A stretch of 64,000 bases of DNA, from NCBI GenBank assembly GCA_029237695.1, contig CM055275.1:6191131-6255130 (forward strand), written 5' to 3'. This stretch comes from Conchocele bisecta (Eukaryota; Mollusca; Bivalvia; Lucinida; Thyasiridae). Of this stretch, positions 54,777 through 64,000 are shown in pieces (the first letter of the stretch is position 1; each line of letters begins with the position of its first letter). A program made the translations under genes and the position numbers. Below the pieces are notes generated by a model that was not told the DNA's origin, made no database searches, and saw only the letters and a list, made by a program, of their open reading frames with translations.

Positions 54777-56070
54777 TTATCTAATGACTGACGGTAAGAA
54801 ATAATTATAATATAATGTAGTTCTTGAGTGAGGTGGATGGAAGCTGCTGTTGTTCCGTAAATTATATCGATTGGTGGTTCCAACAGCCTGAGGGACAAGT
54901 GATGACAGATACTCAGGTTTTAAACCATTTGCCATTTTGTAATATAAAATTAATTTTTTATTTCGTCTGCGTTCTCCTAAGCTTTGCCACTCTATTTCCT
55001 GGTACATATCAGTCAATGGTATCAATTTTGTGGCACCCGCTACGATTATTGCTGCTTCATGTTGTATTTTATCAAGTTCATGTTTTTGAATCATTGAACC
55101 ATTATCCCAAATAACATTGTCGTATTCTAGCACAGGGCGTATGAATGCAATATCAATAGTTTGCAGTGTTTTTCTTGACAGTTTGAACTTCAAGCTCCTC
55201 ATAATATTAATTCTGGCCCAAGTTTTGTTTTTGAAATGTGAAATCTGGTGTTGCCAAGTACAAGAGTATGTTATAACTATAACAATGTGTTTATGACAAC
55301 CAACTTCATTTATGAGTTGGCTAAACATGTAATTTGGGATGTTGTGGCTTACTAATATTGCGGGATATGGGCAGTGATTCCGTTTTTGCGGGGTTAAACG
55401 TAACACGTCATTTTGTTGCCCAATTAGTAATTTTATCTATATCGGTTTGTAATATTTCCCCTGCTTCATTAGGATCGTCTATAACAATGTAAAGGCTGGT
55501 ATCGTCCGCAAACAACCGTATATTCGAGTTTATGGTGTCTACAATATCATTAATATAGATTAGAAACAATAGTGGTCCAATGATAAAGGCCTGGGGCACA
55601 CCTGCATTTATTATATTCCAATCAGATTTGGTAACCGGGATAACTACACGCTGGCGTCTATTTTTAAGATAACTTTCAAACCAGTTGAGTATATTTCCTA
55701 TTAACCCTATATATCTTAATTTTGCTATTAGTCCCCTGTGTCAGACTCTATCAAGCGCTTTTCTAATATCAAATAATAATACTTTTACCTCTTTACCATC
55801 ATCGAGTGCGTGGCAGAATGTATTGTATAACTATGTTAGCTGATGTATTGTGGAGTCATTAGGTATAACTCCTGACTGGCTGGATGTTAATATATTATGA
55901 GTATGTAAAACGTTATATAGATATTTGAATACGATTCTCTCTAAAATCTTTTCGATGGTGTTTAGAATGGATATTGGACGATAACTATTGACTTGTGTTG
56001 GATCACCCTTCTTATACACGGCACATACATGTGCTTCTTTCCATGATTCAGGAAATATTCCCAAGCTTAA

Positions 56071-56779
56071 AGGTACATGCCCACGCAGCAGGCTACACTG
56101 TACTACTACTTTTCATTTTCTGTCATGCCTTATATGAGCCATTTGTCAACCCACTAACGAGTTATTTTTAATTACGGCGCGTGTTAATTGGTGTTAAATT
56201 GCATTTTATATGCCGCGACCAGAAAGGGTATTTTCCGACCTCGTGCTATTTTTACCAACACGCGTCACGTGACACGGTCAATCATATCACATCTTTGACA
56301 TGCGCAGTGAAGCATCGGAAGTTGAGAAGAAAAATCTCTGTTCGAGTCCAAATCTAAATCTCCACGTAACTCTTTCCATTTGGTGATCTGGTCGCCAATA
56401 TTAACCACACTCTCTCTCTCTGTACTGCCTGTCCCTCAGACATTTCGCCTTGTTTTTGGCCGACGCCGTTTCATACAATTTCCGTCCTGGACGTTTCGAC
56501 ATGTTGATATTCTTGTTTACATATTGGGAAGGCTACTGGCGCGCGTAGTATACTGCGCATGCGCACCGCAAGCCGTGATGTGAAAGTCGTCGTCCCCGCA
56601 CATTATCAAAATAGACTGTTACCGCCGCGCGTCGCTAACAGTAAATTGATAATTAATAAATGATTATACTTGTATAGCGGGCACTCGTAATATTTAGAAC
56701 TGGTGGAATAGTGACATAATTATACACTTATTTAATTCCTATAAAGAACATTTTGTGCCTACTGCGTGGGCATGTACCT
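56071..56779 (-). mobile_element. TTAA element with captured promoter/exon, copy B (complete)
   Basis: AGGTACATGCCCACGCAG ... CTGCGTGGGCATGTACCT, 709 bp, flanked by TTAA at 56067-56070 and 56780-56783. Removing it with one TTAA restores an open LINE frame (NHSL-SLGIF). About 190 bp at the right end match ordinary TTAA copies; the interior is different, CpG-richer, and carries TGCGCATGCGCA (56554-56565) upstream of an ATG at 56502 on the minus strand. Confidence 0.88.
56300..56502 (-). pseudogene. Captured first-exon fragment, copy B
   Basis: Opens at ATG 56502 and reads MSKRPGRKLYETASAKNKAK, CLRDRQYRERE, then stops because an (AG) run at about 56409-56420 is 4 bp longer than in copy A. Past the shift the other frame continues NIGDQITKWKELRGDLDLDS and RDFSSQLP. 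The basic N-terminus followed by an amphipathic segment looks like genuine protein, but the family is not recognised. NRF-1-type site 52 bp upstream. Confidence 0.55.
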
Positions 56780-57379
56780 TTAATGAATGATTGAACAAAT
56801 TACATAGGGGAGATGCTTATTAATTTCAGGCCTCGCGTAAAATGCGGTTATCAATACCATCTGGCACTACAGTCTTTCCAATAGGCACAGTCGTTAACGT
56901 TAGATTAACTTCATCAGGAGAGACATGAATATCTGATAGTGTTTCATGTATATGAATAGACATTAATTCCGGTATTTCGCCGTTTGCACCTTCCAATATA
57001 ATTTTATCTCGGAAAAAGCTGTTTAGGATATTTGCTTTATCAGCGCCTGATTCAGAAATAGTACAATTAGCATTTAGTGGAGGAATAAATTTGTTACCTG
57101 ATGGCAATATGAAACATTTTAAAGTACTCCATCAGTTTTTAGAGCTCGTTTAATTATTATTTAGTTTATCTGACATATTATCATAATGTGTCTGTTTAGA
57201 TTTACGTATTTGACTTATGGTTTCATTTCGGATTTTTTTGTTTTTATCCCAGTGACGGATTAACTGAGTACGCTTAGCTTTGTGATATTCCCGTTTCTTA
57301 TCCTTTATTTTACGTCATACATTTTTTGTTTGCCAATGTGGTTCATTTGGTCAAATTTTATTTGGAATGTAGATTTTCA

Positions 57380-58401
57380 TTAATTCGATAATTTATCAGT
57401 AAATTTTGTGGCGTAACAGGAAACAGTTTCATCGAAACATGTTGTCCAGTCTGTGGCAGTAATATTTTGGCCGTGATTTCCCTGCTCATATAACCATATG
57501 TCTCCAGTATCTGTTTTCAATTTAGCTTTCTTGAATTTGAATAATGCGTAAATTGGACAATGGTAACGATGTTCTTGATTCAAGAAAGGATCTCCGACAC
57601 CACTTGTGACAAGTGAATTCTTATCTGATACAAACAGGAGATCAATGATAGAGTGAGTGAGTGAATAGGGGATCAATGATAGAAGAGGATGACTCTGTAA
57701 AATGTGTATAGTCAGTTATTACTTGGTGAAGTCTATATCGTTGTGTGATATTGTCCACTTTTTTGTGCTGATTGTTGAGCTAGGATGTTAAAATTACAAT
57801 CGCCTGTAATTATAATATATTTAATACCTGTATCAATGGCGAAATGTATAGGTATTTAATTATGTTGTTATAATTGATATCATAATTCGGAGGTCTGTAA
57901 AATATACCAAGTAGGACTTTCTTATTATACCCATATATTTTTGTAATGGCAATATTTCTAAGTCAGGTCGTCTGGTGCAATATATATATTTTTTATGTAC
58001 AGCATCACTTCACCATGACTATCCGGTCTATCTTTACGTTCATGTGCACATTATGAAGGTAACATTAGCTTGTTGTCATCCACTCTGTCGTACAGCCATG
58101 TTTCAGTAAAGGCTAGTATATCAAGATTATATAATGCTGCTGCAATTAAATATATCTTGGGAAAAATGCTTTGCACGTTATAGTGAATCAATGATAAGTT
58201 ATGTGAGAAGTCCAATGAATATGGAAGTTTGTCTGAATTTGATGTACTTTCTGACGTGTCACTGTCTGTCGAAATACTAGCCGTACTAGCTGATGAAGGG
58301 TGAATATTCTCTAGACCTGGGTTAGGATGAATATCGCTCGAATTCATCAATATAATAGCACACCAAGAAACACATGTCACAACAATAAGCACATTGATCA
58401 A
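57380..58401 (-). pseudogene. LINE ORF2, leader and endonuclease part
   Basis: Met at 58401 starts a hydrophobic leader followed by DIHPNPGL (residues 23-30), a degenerate relative of the 2A-like motif DxExNPGP known from some non-LTR elements. Next come SLIHYNVQSIFPK and LDILAFTETWL, both standard in the APE endonuclease N-terminus. The middle (about 57680-58050) is broken by stops. IIDLLFVSDKNSLVTSGVGD and HYHCPIY-like residues at 57380-57676 form the endonuclease C-terminal part. Confidence 0.8.
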
Positions 58402-58460
58402 TTATCTGGAAAGAAGACAATTATCTTTCCAAGCTTTACCATGACGGGACATTGTTCTCC

Positions 58461-58670
58461 TCCTAACGATATTCAGTTTCAAACAATGTTTGATGTGCGA
58501 ATAGATACAAAGTATATAACAAGTTTGCTAGTACAAGTATAGCATAAAAAAGCGTGATGCCAAATCGTGTATGATGATCTGTAATGATATCGTGACATGA
58601 CGACGAATACAATACGTCTAGGTTTCATGTCACTGAATATATCATATATAGGAATCTATTCATCGTGTCA
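58461..58670. other. Possible LINE 5' untranslated part
   Basis: No repeat family assigned. It lies between the LINE leader and HPC copy 10; may be LINE 5' sequence or host DNA. Confidence 0.35.
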
Positions 58671-58976
58671 TAGAGAATAGTAGGTTAGTGCCGTGAATGG
58701 GAAAACATATCTGGCAATGCTTAGGAAACGGGATGGGCGAGGCTCTACCGAGCACATCCCATTTCCGTGCCGCGCCAGATATTTTTTCCCATTCACAGCA
58801 CTAACCTACTATTCTATTTATCCCGGCAACACCAACAAATGGCTTTAAAATACCAAATAATAACCCCAGCCACCGCACATATTCATACGCAGTGATTAGG
58901 TTGTATTGACAGTATATCAAAAATGTTTCACCGTACCGTGTTTCACGGCACATACGCACTGTGTTGAAGGGATAAA
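58671..58976 (+). mobile_element. HPC element, copy 10
   Basis: TA, gagaatagtaggttagtgcc ... gtgttgaaggga, TA; includes the cgcacatattcatacgcagt block. Confidence 0.86.
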
Positions 58977-58984
58977 AGCAGTTT

Positions 58985-59640
58985 CATTAGCTGTGCCCGA
59001 GATGTGAATGTCAAAGGTCAGTGTCATATTAAGAGCTGCATGGGTGTGTGGCAGTTGTCAACAAGCATGATGTATTGAAATATTGAAGTAATATATCAAG
59101 GAATATAGAAGATATGACATAATTGGGAAACTCCGGCAAGCTTCTTTATGTGTTAAAACGTTCAACGTTGCGAAGGTCAAAAGGTCGAGATCATATTAAG
59201 GGCATCATGGATGTGTGGCATTTTCCCCTCGGTATGATGTATTGAAATATTGAAGTAATCCACCAAGGGATATAGAAGTTATGACATAATTGAGAAACTC
59301 CGGCGAACTTATTAATGTGAATTAAAAGTTAAAAGTTGTGAAGGCCAAAAGGTCAAGGTCATATTAAGGGCTGTGTGGGTGTGTGGCATTTGTCCACAAG
59401 TATGATGTATTGAAATATTGAAGTAATATATCAAGGGATATAGAAGTTATGACAACATTGAAAAACTCCGGCGAACTTTTCAAAGTTATGTAGGTCAAAA
59501 GGTCAAGGTCATATATAGCGGCATATATTGTAGGATTTGTCCTCATGTATGCTGTGTTGAAATATTTAGCAATCCTTCAAGGGATATATAAGTCCTCACA
59601 TATTTGAGAAACTCCGACCAACTTCTTAATGTGCCGGACA
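58985..59640. repeat. Satellite-like repeat, about 165 bp, four units
   Basis: Each unit: 'aaaggtcaaggtcatattaa', 'ggtgtgtggca.ttgtc', 'gatgtattgaaatattgaag', 'tatagaagttatgaca', 'aaactccggc.aacttctt'. Ends in ccggacacacggacacacag. Confidence 0.82.
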
Positions 59641-59689
59641 CACGGACACACAGTCCACACACAACATGCCTCCAGCTCTACCGAAACCG

Positions 59690-59850
59690 GGGACATAAAA
59701 ACACCTAATTATGTCGTGGCCACGAGATATTTAGGTGTGTTTTCTTATTTATCTCGTGGCCACCCCATAATAAGTTGTGGCCACGAGATCAATAAAAATA
59801 AACACACCTAATTATGTCGTGGCCACGAGATCTTTTGGTGTTGTTTGTAT
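59690..59850. repeat. Repeat 'attatgtcgtggccacgagat'
   Basis: Units at 59703 and 59808 in one orientation, with an inverted 'atctcgtggccac' at about 59750. TGGCCA palindromes recur. Confidence 0.7.
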
Positions 59851-59994
59851 GTATCTCTTGTTTATTTTTGGTGCATCACAACTTTGTGCAATATTTTCGC
59901 ACGCTGTAGCAACTGGATGCTATGTTTCTTTTCTCATATCAATACGGACACCTGGAATCAATTTAATCACCAGCTGTGATTCCAGACTGGCTGA

Positions 59995-60190
59995 TATGTG
60001 GCTATGACTGACAGGGTAAATTGAGCTTAATGGGTGTGTGATAAGTGTAGCCCCTGATCAAATACCAGTAGCACACTCTTGTCGTCTGTAGACGGGTGTT
60101 TTATTGATGGAATGGAGACTTTTGAAGCTCCTGATCAAATAGCACACTCGTGTAGCATCGTAATGATATGTATTGCTCGTTAGAAGCATG
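59995..60190. repeat. GATCAG repeat pieces
   Basis: 'gtggctatgactgacagggt' then two 'gctcctgatcaaatagcaca'-type blocks (60050 and 60125). Confidence 0.6.
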
Positions 60191-60227
60191 GCGGGGGCTT
60201 CTCATTGTTGGATGGATTAATTATTTG

Positions 60228-60480
60228 TATTTAACGGCCTATCAACAGCTAATGTAATTGAAGGTCGGGCCAACGGGTTGCACTATCTCGTATTTAACAT
60301 GTCCATAATGAGGTAAATTCCCATAATCATAACTCAAACTTTACATAAAACTATATATTCACCCCTGAAATTAGAATATCCTAACCTGGTGCCAGGTCCA
60401 TTGCACACCAGAGTCACTTAGCTCCAACCCCAAAGGTAATATGATCACCACTAATCTTATTAATTTTTATTGTTGGAATG
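60228..60480 (+). repeat. LREP dispersed repeat, copy 7
   Basis: 'acggcctatcaacagctaat' ... 'ctgaaattagaatatcctaa' ... 'ggtgccaggtccattgcac'. Confidence 0.65.
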
Positions 60481-60484
60481 CCGA

Positions 60485-60690
60485 ACAGTGCAGATCCTGG
60501 TCAGACTGTGCGGACGCACAGGCTGATCTGGATCTACACTGATCGCAAAAACCCATAAGCGCCATTTTTCCAGCCACATTCAGACCTCATGAATGCGCAG
60601 ATCCTGATCAGACTTTGCAGATGCACAGGCTGATCTGGATGAACACCGGTCTCAAATTGTATACGCCTCATTTCGCCCGTCATAGTCAGA
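60485..60690. repeat. GATCAG repeats, two adjoining
   Basis: Two hairpin cores: cagatcctggtcagactgtg / cacaggctgatctggatc, and cagatcctgatcagactttg / gcacaggctgatctggatg. Confidence 0.72.
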
Positions 60691-60908
60691 CGTGAATGAA
60701 ACTATCATTCTTGAATGACAGCGAAACAGCTGCTACGATAGAATTTGAACTATATTTAGCGACAATCCGCAATATCCTATTCAAGCACATTGATCAAGTT
60801 GAATTTATAATTGGATACTGAGCATGCGCCAAATGACGTTGCGACAGCGTCATTCAGTCTAGACCGACATGTAGCGGAACTTGCAGCTATTTTATTAGAA
60901 ACAAAATT

Positions 60909-61394
60909 GCTACCCCGCTCCATACCTTTCGCGAGGGTAGCAATTTAACCCCATCTCTTTAATGTAACACATGGAAAAGTGATTTTTGCAAGCGGTTATC
61001 CGGTGTGTTTGATACGTTAGCGATATAAAACTGCCAAAGCTGTATCATTAAATTATTCAAAAAGGACATACATATGCAGAAATTTGTTATTTTACCGTGG
61101 CAATGATCTACATGACATTGTATATCTTGTAAATTTGAAAGCTTCATTTATTGAATGTTGAACAACAACAAGAGCAATGATGGCTTCCATGGGAAAATTA
61201 TTTCCCTGTTCTTTTATTTTTGGCAATTTTCTTGTTTTGCATCAAAGATTATTTGTTTAAAGGTATAAAATATATTGTTTATATAAATATTAACCTACAT
61301 GCAACAGGTTTGGGTATGCACTTCGGTTTCTCATATTTTTTGAAAGGGGTTAAATTGTAGCCGTAGATAACATATCGGAGGCGAATTATTGTAG
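60909..61394 (-). mobile_element. YREP MITE, copy 3
   Basis: Reverse orientation: taccccgctccatacctttc ... gtagccgtagataacatatc, ggaggcgaattattgtag. 61395-61718 is unassigned except the 'gtgattgtcttgaaacgtca' type stretch. Confidence 0.75.
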
Positions 61395-61719
61395 CTACTA
61401 GTTTATGTACGCCGAACAGGAATGTCGGGGGTACATGTAGTCGCCACCCTGTCCGTTTGTTCGTCTGTATTTCTGAAATTTGCGTTAAAGTGATTATCTC
61501 TGTTACCGTAAGTGTGATTGTCTTGAAACGTCATACGCTTTACATGTATTTGTCACCATCCATATTTCCATTAGTGCATCACATACATGTATATGGGCTC
61601 AAGGGCAAACTAAAATGACTTGGAAATGTGCAGCAATTTGTCTTCCGTTCAAAGTGTCCAGGGGTACACCACCCCTTTCACTAATCTTGCCAATATGTAT
61701 CTGTATATATTACAAAGTA

Positions 61720-61819
61720 CAGTGGGGTCAGCGTGTAAGTGCACACACGAACGAACATGACAGGTTGGTTCCAACCTGCCGTGTTCGTTCGTGTGTGCAC
61801 TTACACGCTGACCACACTC
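61720..61819. mobile_element. SNAP100 snapback element, copy 2
   Basis: cagtggggtcagcgtgtaag ... tgacaggttggttccaacct ... cacttacacgctgaccacac, with TA on both sides. Confidence 0.85.
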
Positions 61820-61824
61820 TACTT

Positions 61825-62050
61825 GAATATTGAGCTTGAAAGCAAGCAACTTGATTGGCTGAACTTGAGCTAGCAATCACGCTGTTTGATTGGCGAGTTG
61901 ATAATATATAAATATCGCCCTTGGTTGAGGGGAATATTGTGGATTATCTCCCCGAGGAAGCAATATCTCCCGATGCGATAGCCGAGGGAGATATTGTTTT
62001 CGATGGGAGATAATCCACAATATTCCCCTCAACCAAGCGCGATTTTTAAT
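61825..62050. repeat. CTGAGC fragment and 'gaggggaatattgtgg' foldback
   Basis: 61835-61905 is one arm of CTGAGC. 61920-62040 is a foldback: gcccttggttgaggggaata, ttgtggattatctcc ... mirrored to cctcaaccaagcgcgat around 'cccgatgcgatagccgag'. Confidence 0.7.
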
Positions 62051-62069
62051 TTAGGTACCGGATTTTAAT

Positions 62070-62444
62070 ATGAAGATCGTTAGTCACTGTTTCAGAAACA
62101 ACACACAGAAGCAGCAACCAACAACATTAAAACATCCACCCCAAATGCCAGTACAACGGGTAGCCCGGTGGAGGAAAGAAATAAGTGCGCTAAATCCAAT
62201 AAGAACAAAACATACAATATGTCCCTTACACAAAAACAATCAAAACATTTTAACAGGAATGGAACAGATGGTAGTCGTCAAACTCAAAATACCTAAACGT
62301 AAAGTCCAATGTAAGCAAGGTCCCAATGTTCTAGCGCCTCCAGTACAGCTGAGAAGCAATGAACCTGAAACAGCCTCCCAGCCAGAACCTCTAACTAGTA
62401 AACATGGCGCTCTTCTGCACAAACGCAGAATATGTTCGCAATAA
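62070..62444 (+). pseudogene. Possible LINE ORF1 remnant
   Basis: 124 codons from ATG 62070, rich in Lys/Arg/Gln/Pro. It lies directly upstream of the endonuclease region, where an ORF1 nucleic-acid-binding protein is expected. No CCHC motif, so the identity rests on position and composition only. Confidence 0.4.
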
Positions 62445-62504
62445 TACATAACATTCATAAAATATAAACATATATGGGTAGAAATAATAATAGTAATAAT
62501 CACC

Positions 62505-64000
62505 CCCTGACAGTCCTTCAATGGAACTGTCGGGGATTTCTATGAACAAAAGGAGAGATAATAAATGCTATAGGAACTAACATATTATCACCCAATGTAA
62601 TATGCCTTCAGGAAATGCCAAAACCATCAACTCTAACAGGATACAACTTAGTAGCGCACTCCACAAATCCATTCCATGGTAGTGGAGTATGCATATATGC
62701 TAAAAATGGAGTTTCTTGTACAGAATTAAAAACGAATCATCTGAAGGAAACACAAAATATTCCTTATTCTGGAATTAAAATATTAGGTAACAAAGATAAT
62801 ATAGACATACCAAACGCTACTAAACTACACGCTCTATATAACATTACCAAACACATAAGTAATAAAGCTCTGATATTGGGTGACTTTAACTGACACAACC
62901 CACTTTGGGTCGTGCATTAACTCTCCAAAACTAACAAAACTGGTGATGAAATAATACATGTTGTAGACAATACAGATTACGTATTATTAAATGATGTCAT
63001 ATCCCACATAGTAAAGGTATATGAACAACACCAGACATAACATTAGCTACACCAGCTCTAGCTTCCTCGTCCTCCTGGTTCGTACACGATTCTACACTAG
63101 GAAGTGATCACTATCCAATAATTACTAAAGTTTTGACCAAATACCATAAGAGTACTCCCGCAACCATTCCTAAATGGAAGTTACGTCAAGCTGACTGGTG
63201 GGAACTCTTCAATCACTTATGTTCAACTAAGTTACACGTAGATACAAAAATTAAACTGCAATGAATATCATAATGAATTTGTGAGCACTCTCTACGAAAT
63301 CAGTAAGGAATGCATACCACAGACAAGTGGCAAAGCACACAATCGCCCAGCCAATCCCTGGTGGATCCCGGCCTGCTCGGATGCCATTAAAAACAGGTAG
63401 AACTGTCTGCGTAGATGGAAACAGGCATATACATACCATAAAACCCTGAAACAAAAAAGGCGGGACGAGTATCGGGAGGCCAAATCCCGCGCGTCCGCAC
63501 ATTAAATGAGGCAAAACAAATCGGTTGGGAGAAATTTATTTCGGAACTTAATGACGAAAAAACTAGTAAAGAAATTTGGGATCAATTCAATAGAATCAGA
63601 GGTAAACGTACACCTCCACTACCACCAATTTTAAATAACAACAACCTAGTTTACGATGAAAAACAAAATGCAGAGGTGCTCACATACAATTATAAAACTA
63701 TTTCAAGTAACGACAACCTTACACCAGAATTTAGACAAGTTAAAGAACAAAGAGATCCAATTATCCAATCTAAGATAGGTACACAAATAATAATTCCACA
63801 ATTAAATGAAGGAACCTGTCTCAATAGACGTTTCATCATGTCATAACTAAAAGCTGACCTTAAAAGTAAAAAGAATACAGCACCAGGAGCAGATAAAATA
63901 CACTATACAATTTTAAAGCATCTCCCTATTGAATCTATGGAACAATTGCTCCTGGCCATAAATAAATCCTGGGAAAACGGTACCCTACCTGACTCCTGGA
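62505..64000 (+). pseudogene. LINE ORF2: endonuclease and RT start
   Basis: VLQWNCRGFL then a stop (62543-62545), NVICLQEMPKPS, SGVCIYAKNG, ALILGDFN followed by a stop (62891-62893), a stop after WVVH, NTDYVLLND, then after a frame change DITLATPALASSS and LGSDHYPIITK: the order LQWN, LQE, GDFN, SDHYPI is that of APE endonucleases. The linker has NPWWIPACSDAIK and a run of basic residues. TAPGADKIHYTILKHLP and NKSWENGTLPDSW at the window edge are the first RT blocks. Several stops and frame changes: inactive. Confidence 0.85.

Larger units (their letters stand above)
54777..57107 (-). pseudogene. LINE ORF2, reverse transcriptase part
   Basis: 57107-56826 is the linker (VPDGIDNRILREA). After a few stops 'SPLCNLFNHSL' runs into the TTAA insertion and resumes as SLGIFPESWKEA (56064 downward). 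Then YRPISILNTIEKILERIV; LLFDIRKALDRV with a stop where Trp is expected (about 55742); AGVPQAFIIGPLLFLIYIND; and the catalytic FADD (about 55501-55512). A second stop lies at 55408 and the frame changes near 55330-55400. The thumb region follows: WARINIMRSLKFKLSRKTL, FIRPVLEYDNVIWDN, up to 54777. Confidence 0.88.
53906..58460 (-). mobile_element. Decayed APE-type LINE, CR1/L2 group
   Basis: One element on the minus strand with endonuclease, reverse transcriptase and C-terminal Cys-rich parts in order, about 3.8 kb once the 56071-56779 insertion is removed. Several in-frame stops and at least one frameshift make it inactive. The 3' untranslated part is about 53906-54313. The 5' end is not defined. 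The clade is inferred from the DIHPNPG leader, the NVQS and TETWL endonuclease motifs and the C-terminal CRCG motif; Crack- or Rex-type assignment is possible. Confidence 0.85.
62056..64000 (+). mobile_element. Second decayed LINE (I/Jockey-like), continues past window
   Basis: Plus strand. A possible ORF1 remnant at 62070-62444 (basic, Pro-rich; no zinc knuckle seen) precedes an APE endonuclease and the start of reverse transcriptase. The 5' end abuts a foldback and is probably truncated. It differs from the element at 53.9-58.5 kb in its endonuclease start (LQWNCRGF) and linker. Confidence 0.82.

Noticed and set aside
63251..63514. Minus-strand open frames at the right end
   Set aside because: Shadows of the plus-strand LINE linker region, whose protein motifs are recognisable.

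Overview
This is a 64 kb piece of an animal nuclear genome. It is AT-rich, has no bacterial-style coding, and is packed with interspersed repeats. It contains a class A neuropeptide GPCR, two APE-type LINE retrotransposons and a tRNA-derived SINE. From memory, several repeat families look like those of marine or freshwater bivalve molluscs; no search was run, so 'bivalve' is an inference of moderate confidence. A run of exactly 500 N (50644-51143) marks a scaffold join.

Only one host gene is convincing: a neuropeptide-type GPCR on the minus strand (about 4477 down to 3199). All seven helices lie in one exon, but a single-base frame change sits in intracellular loop 3. Its exon seems to begin at a splice acceptor just downstream of a foldback repeat.

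Everything else that can be recognised is mobile or tandem DNA. Working names used below: PAL60 (13 copies, foldback with a core palindrome of up to 60 bp); FB21 (10 copies, inverted arms built of about 21-bp tandem units); EBX5 (7 copies, E-box-containing terminal inverted repeats (TIRs), 5-bp target duplications); HPC (10 copies, composite of two or three hairpins at TA sites); TTAA element (7 copies, TTAA target); CTGAGC (palindromic repeat, about 14 sites); GATCAG (TIR GTGGCTGTGACTGGAGAAAT, about 10 sites); POG (pogo-like TIRs, TA target); SNAP100 (two 100-bp snapback elements); LREP, YREP, FREP, GREP, SREP, TREP, ZREP and IREP (other foldback or dispersed repeats). Satellites and simple repeats lie at 20784-21410, 24895-25440, 30230-31960, 32660-34070, 35081-35930, 41270-41605, 45484-45795 and 58985-59640.

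Layout. 1-3 kb: repeats. 3.2-4.5 kb: the GPCR. 4.5-32 kb: dense nested foldback and miniature inverted-repeat transposable elements (MITEs), with a SINE at 7.6-7.9 kb. 32-36 kb: a satellite of about 166 bp and a foldback array of TTACGTCA motifs. 36-50 kb: more MITEs and a (CGAA)n block. 50.6-51.1 kb: gap. 53.9-58.5 kb: a decayed CR1/L2-group LINE on the minus strand, split by a TTAA element. 58.7-62 kb: repeats and a satellite. 62 kb to the end: a second decayed LINE on the plus strand that runs off the window.

The nested insertions give clean insertion histories. A TTAA element interrupts the LINE reading frame at a TTAA that is restored exactly when the element is removed. HPC copies sit inside POG and TTAA copies. 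SNAP100 sits inside POG. PAL60 and a TTAA element both split one CTGAGC copy. The most interesting candidate is that two TTAA copies (28221-28845 and 56071-56779) carry in their interior what looks like a captured host promoter (NRF-1-type site) plus a first coding exon, each copy broken differently.
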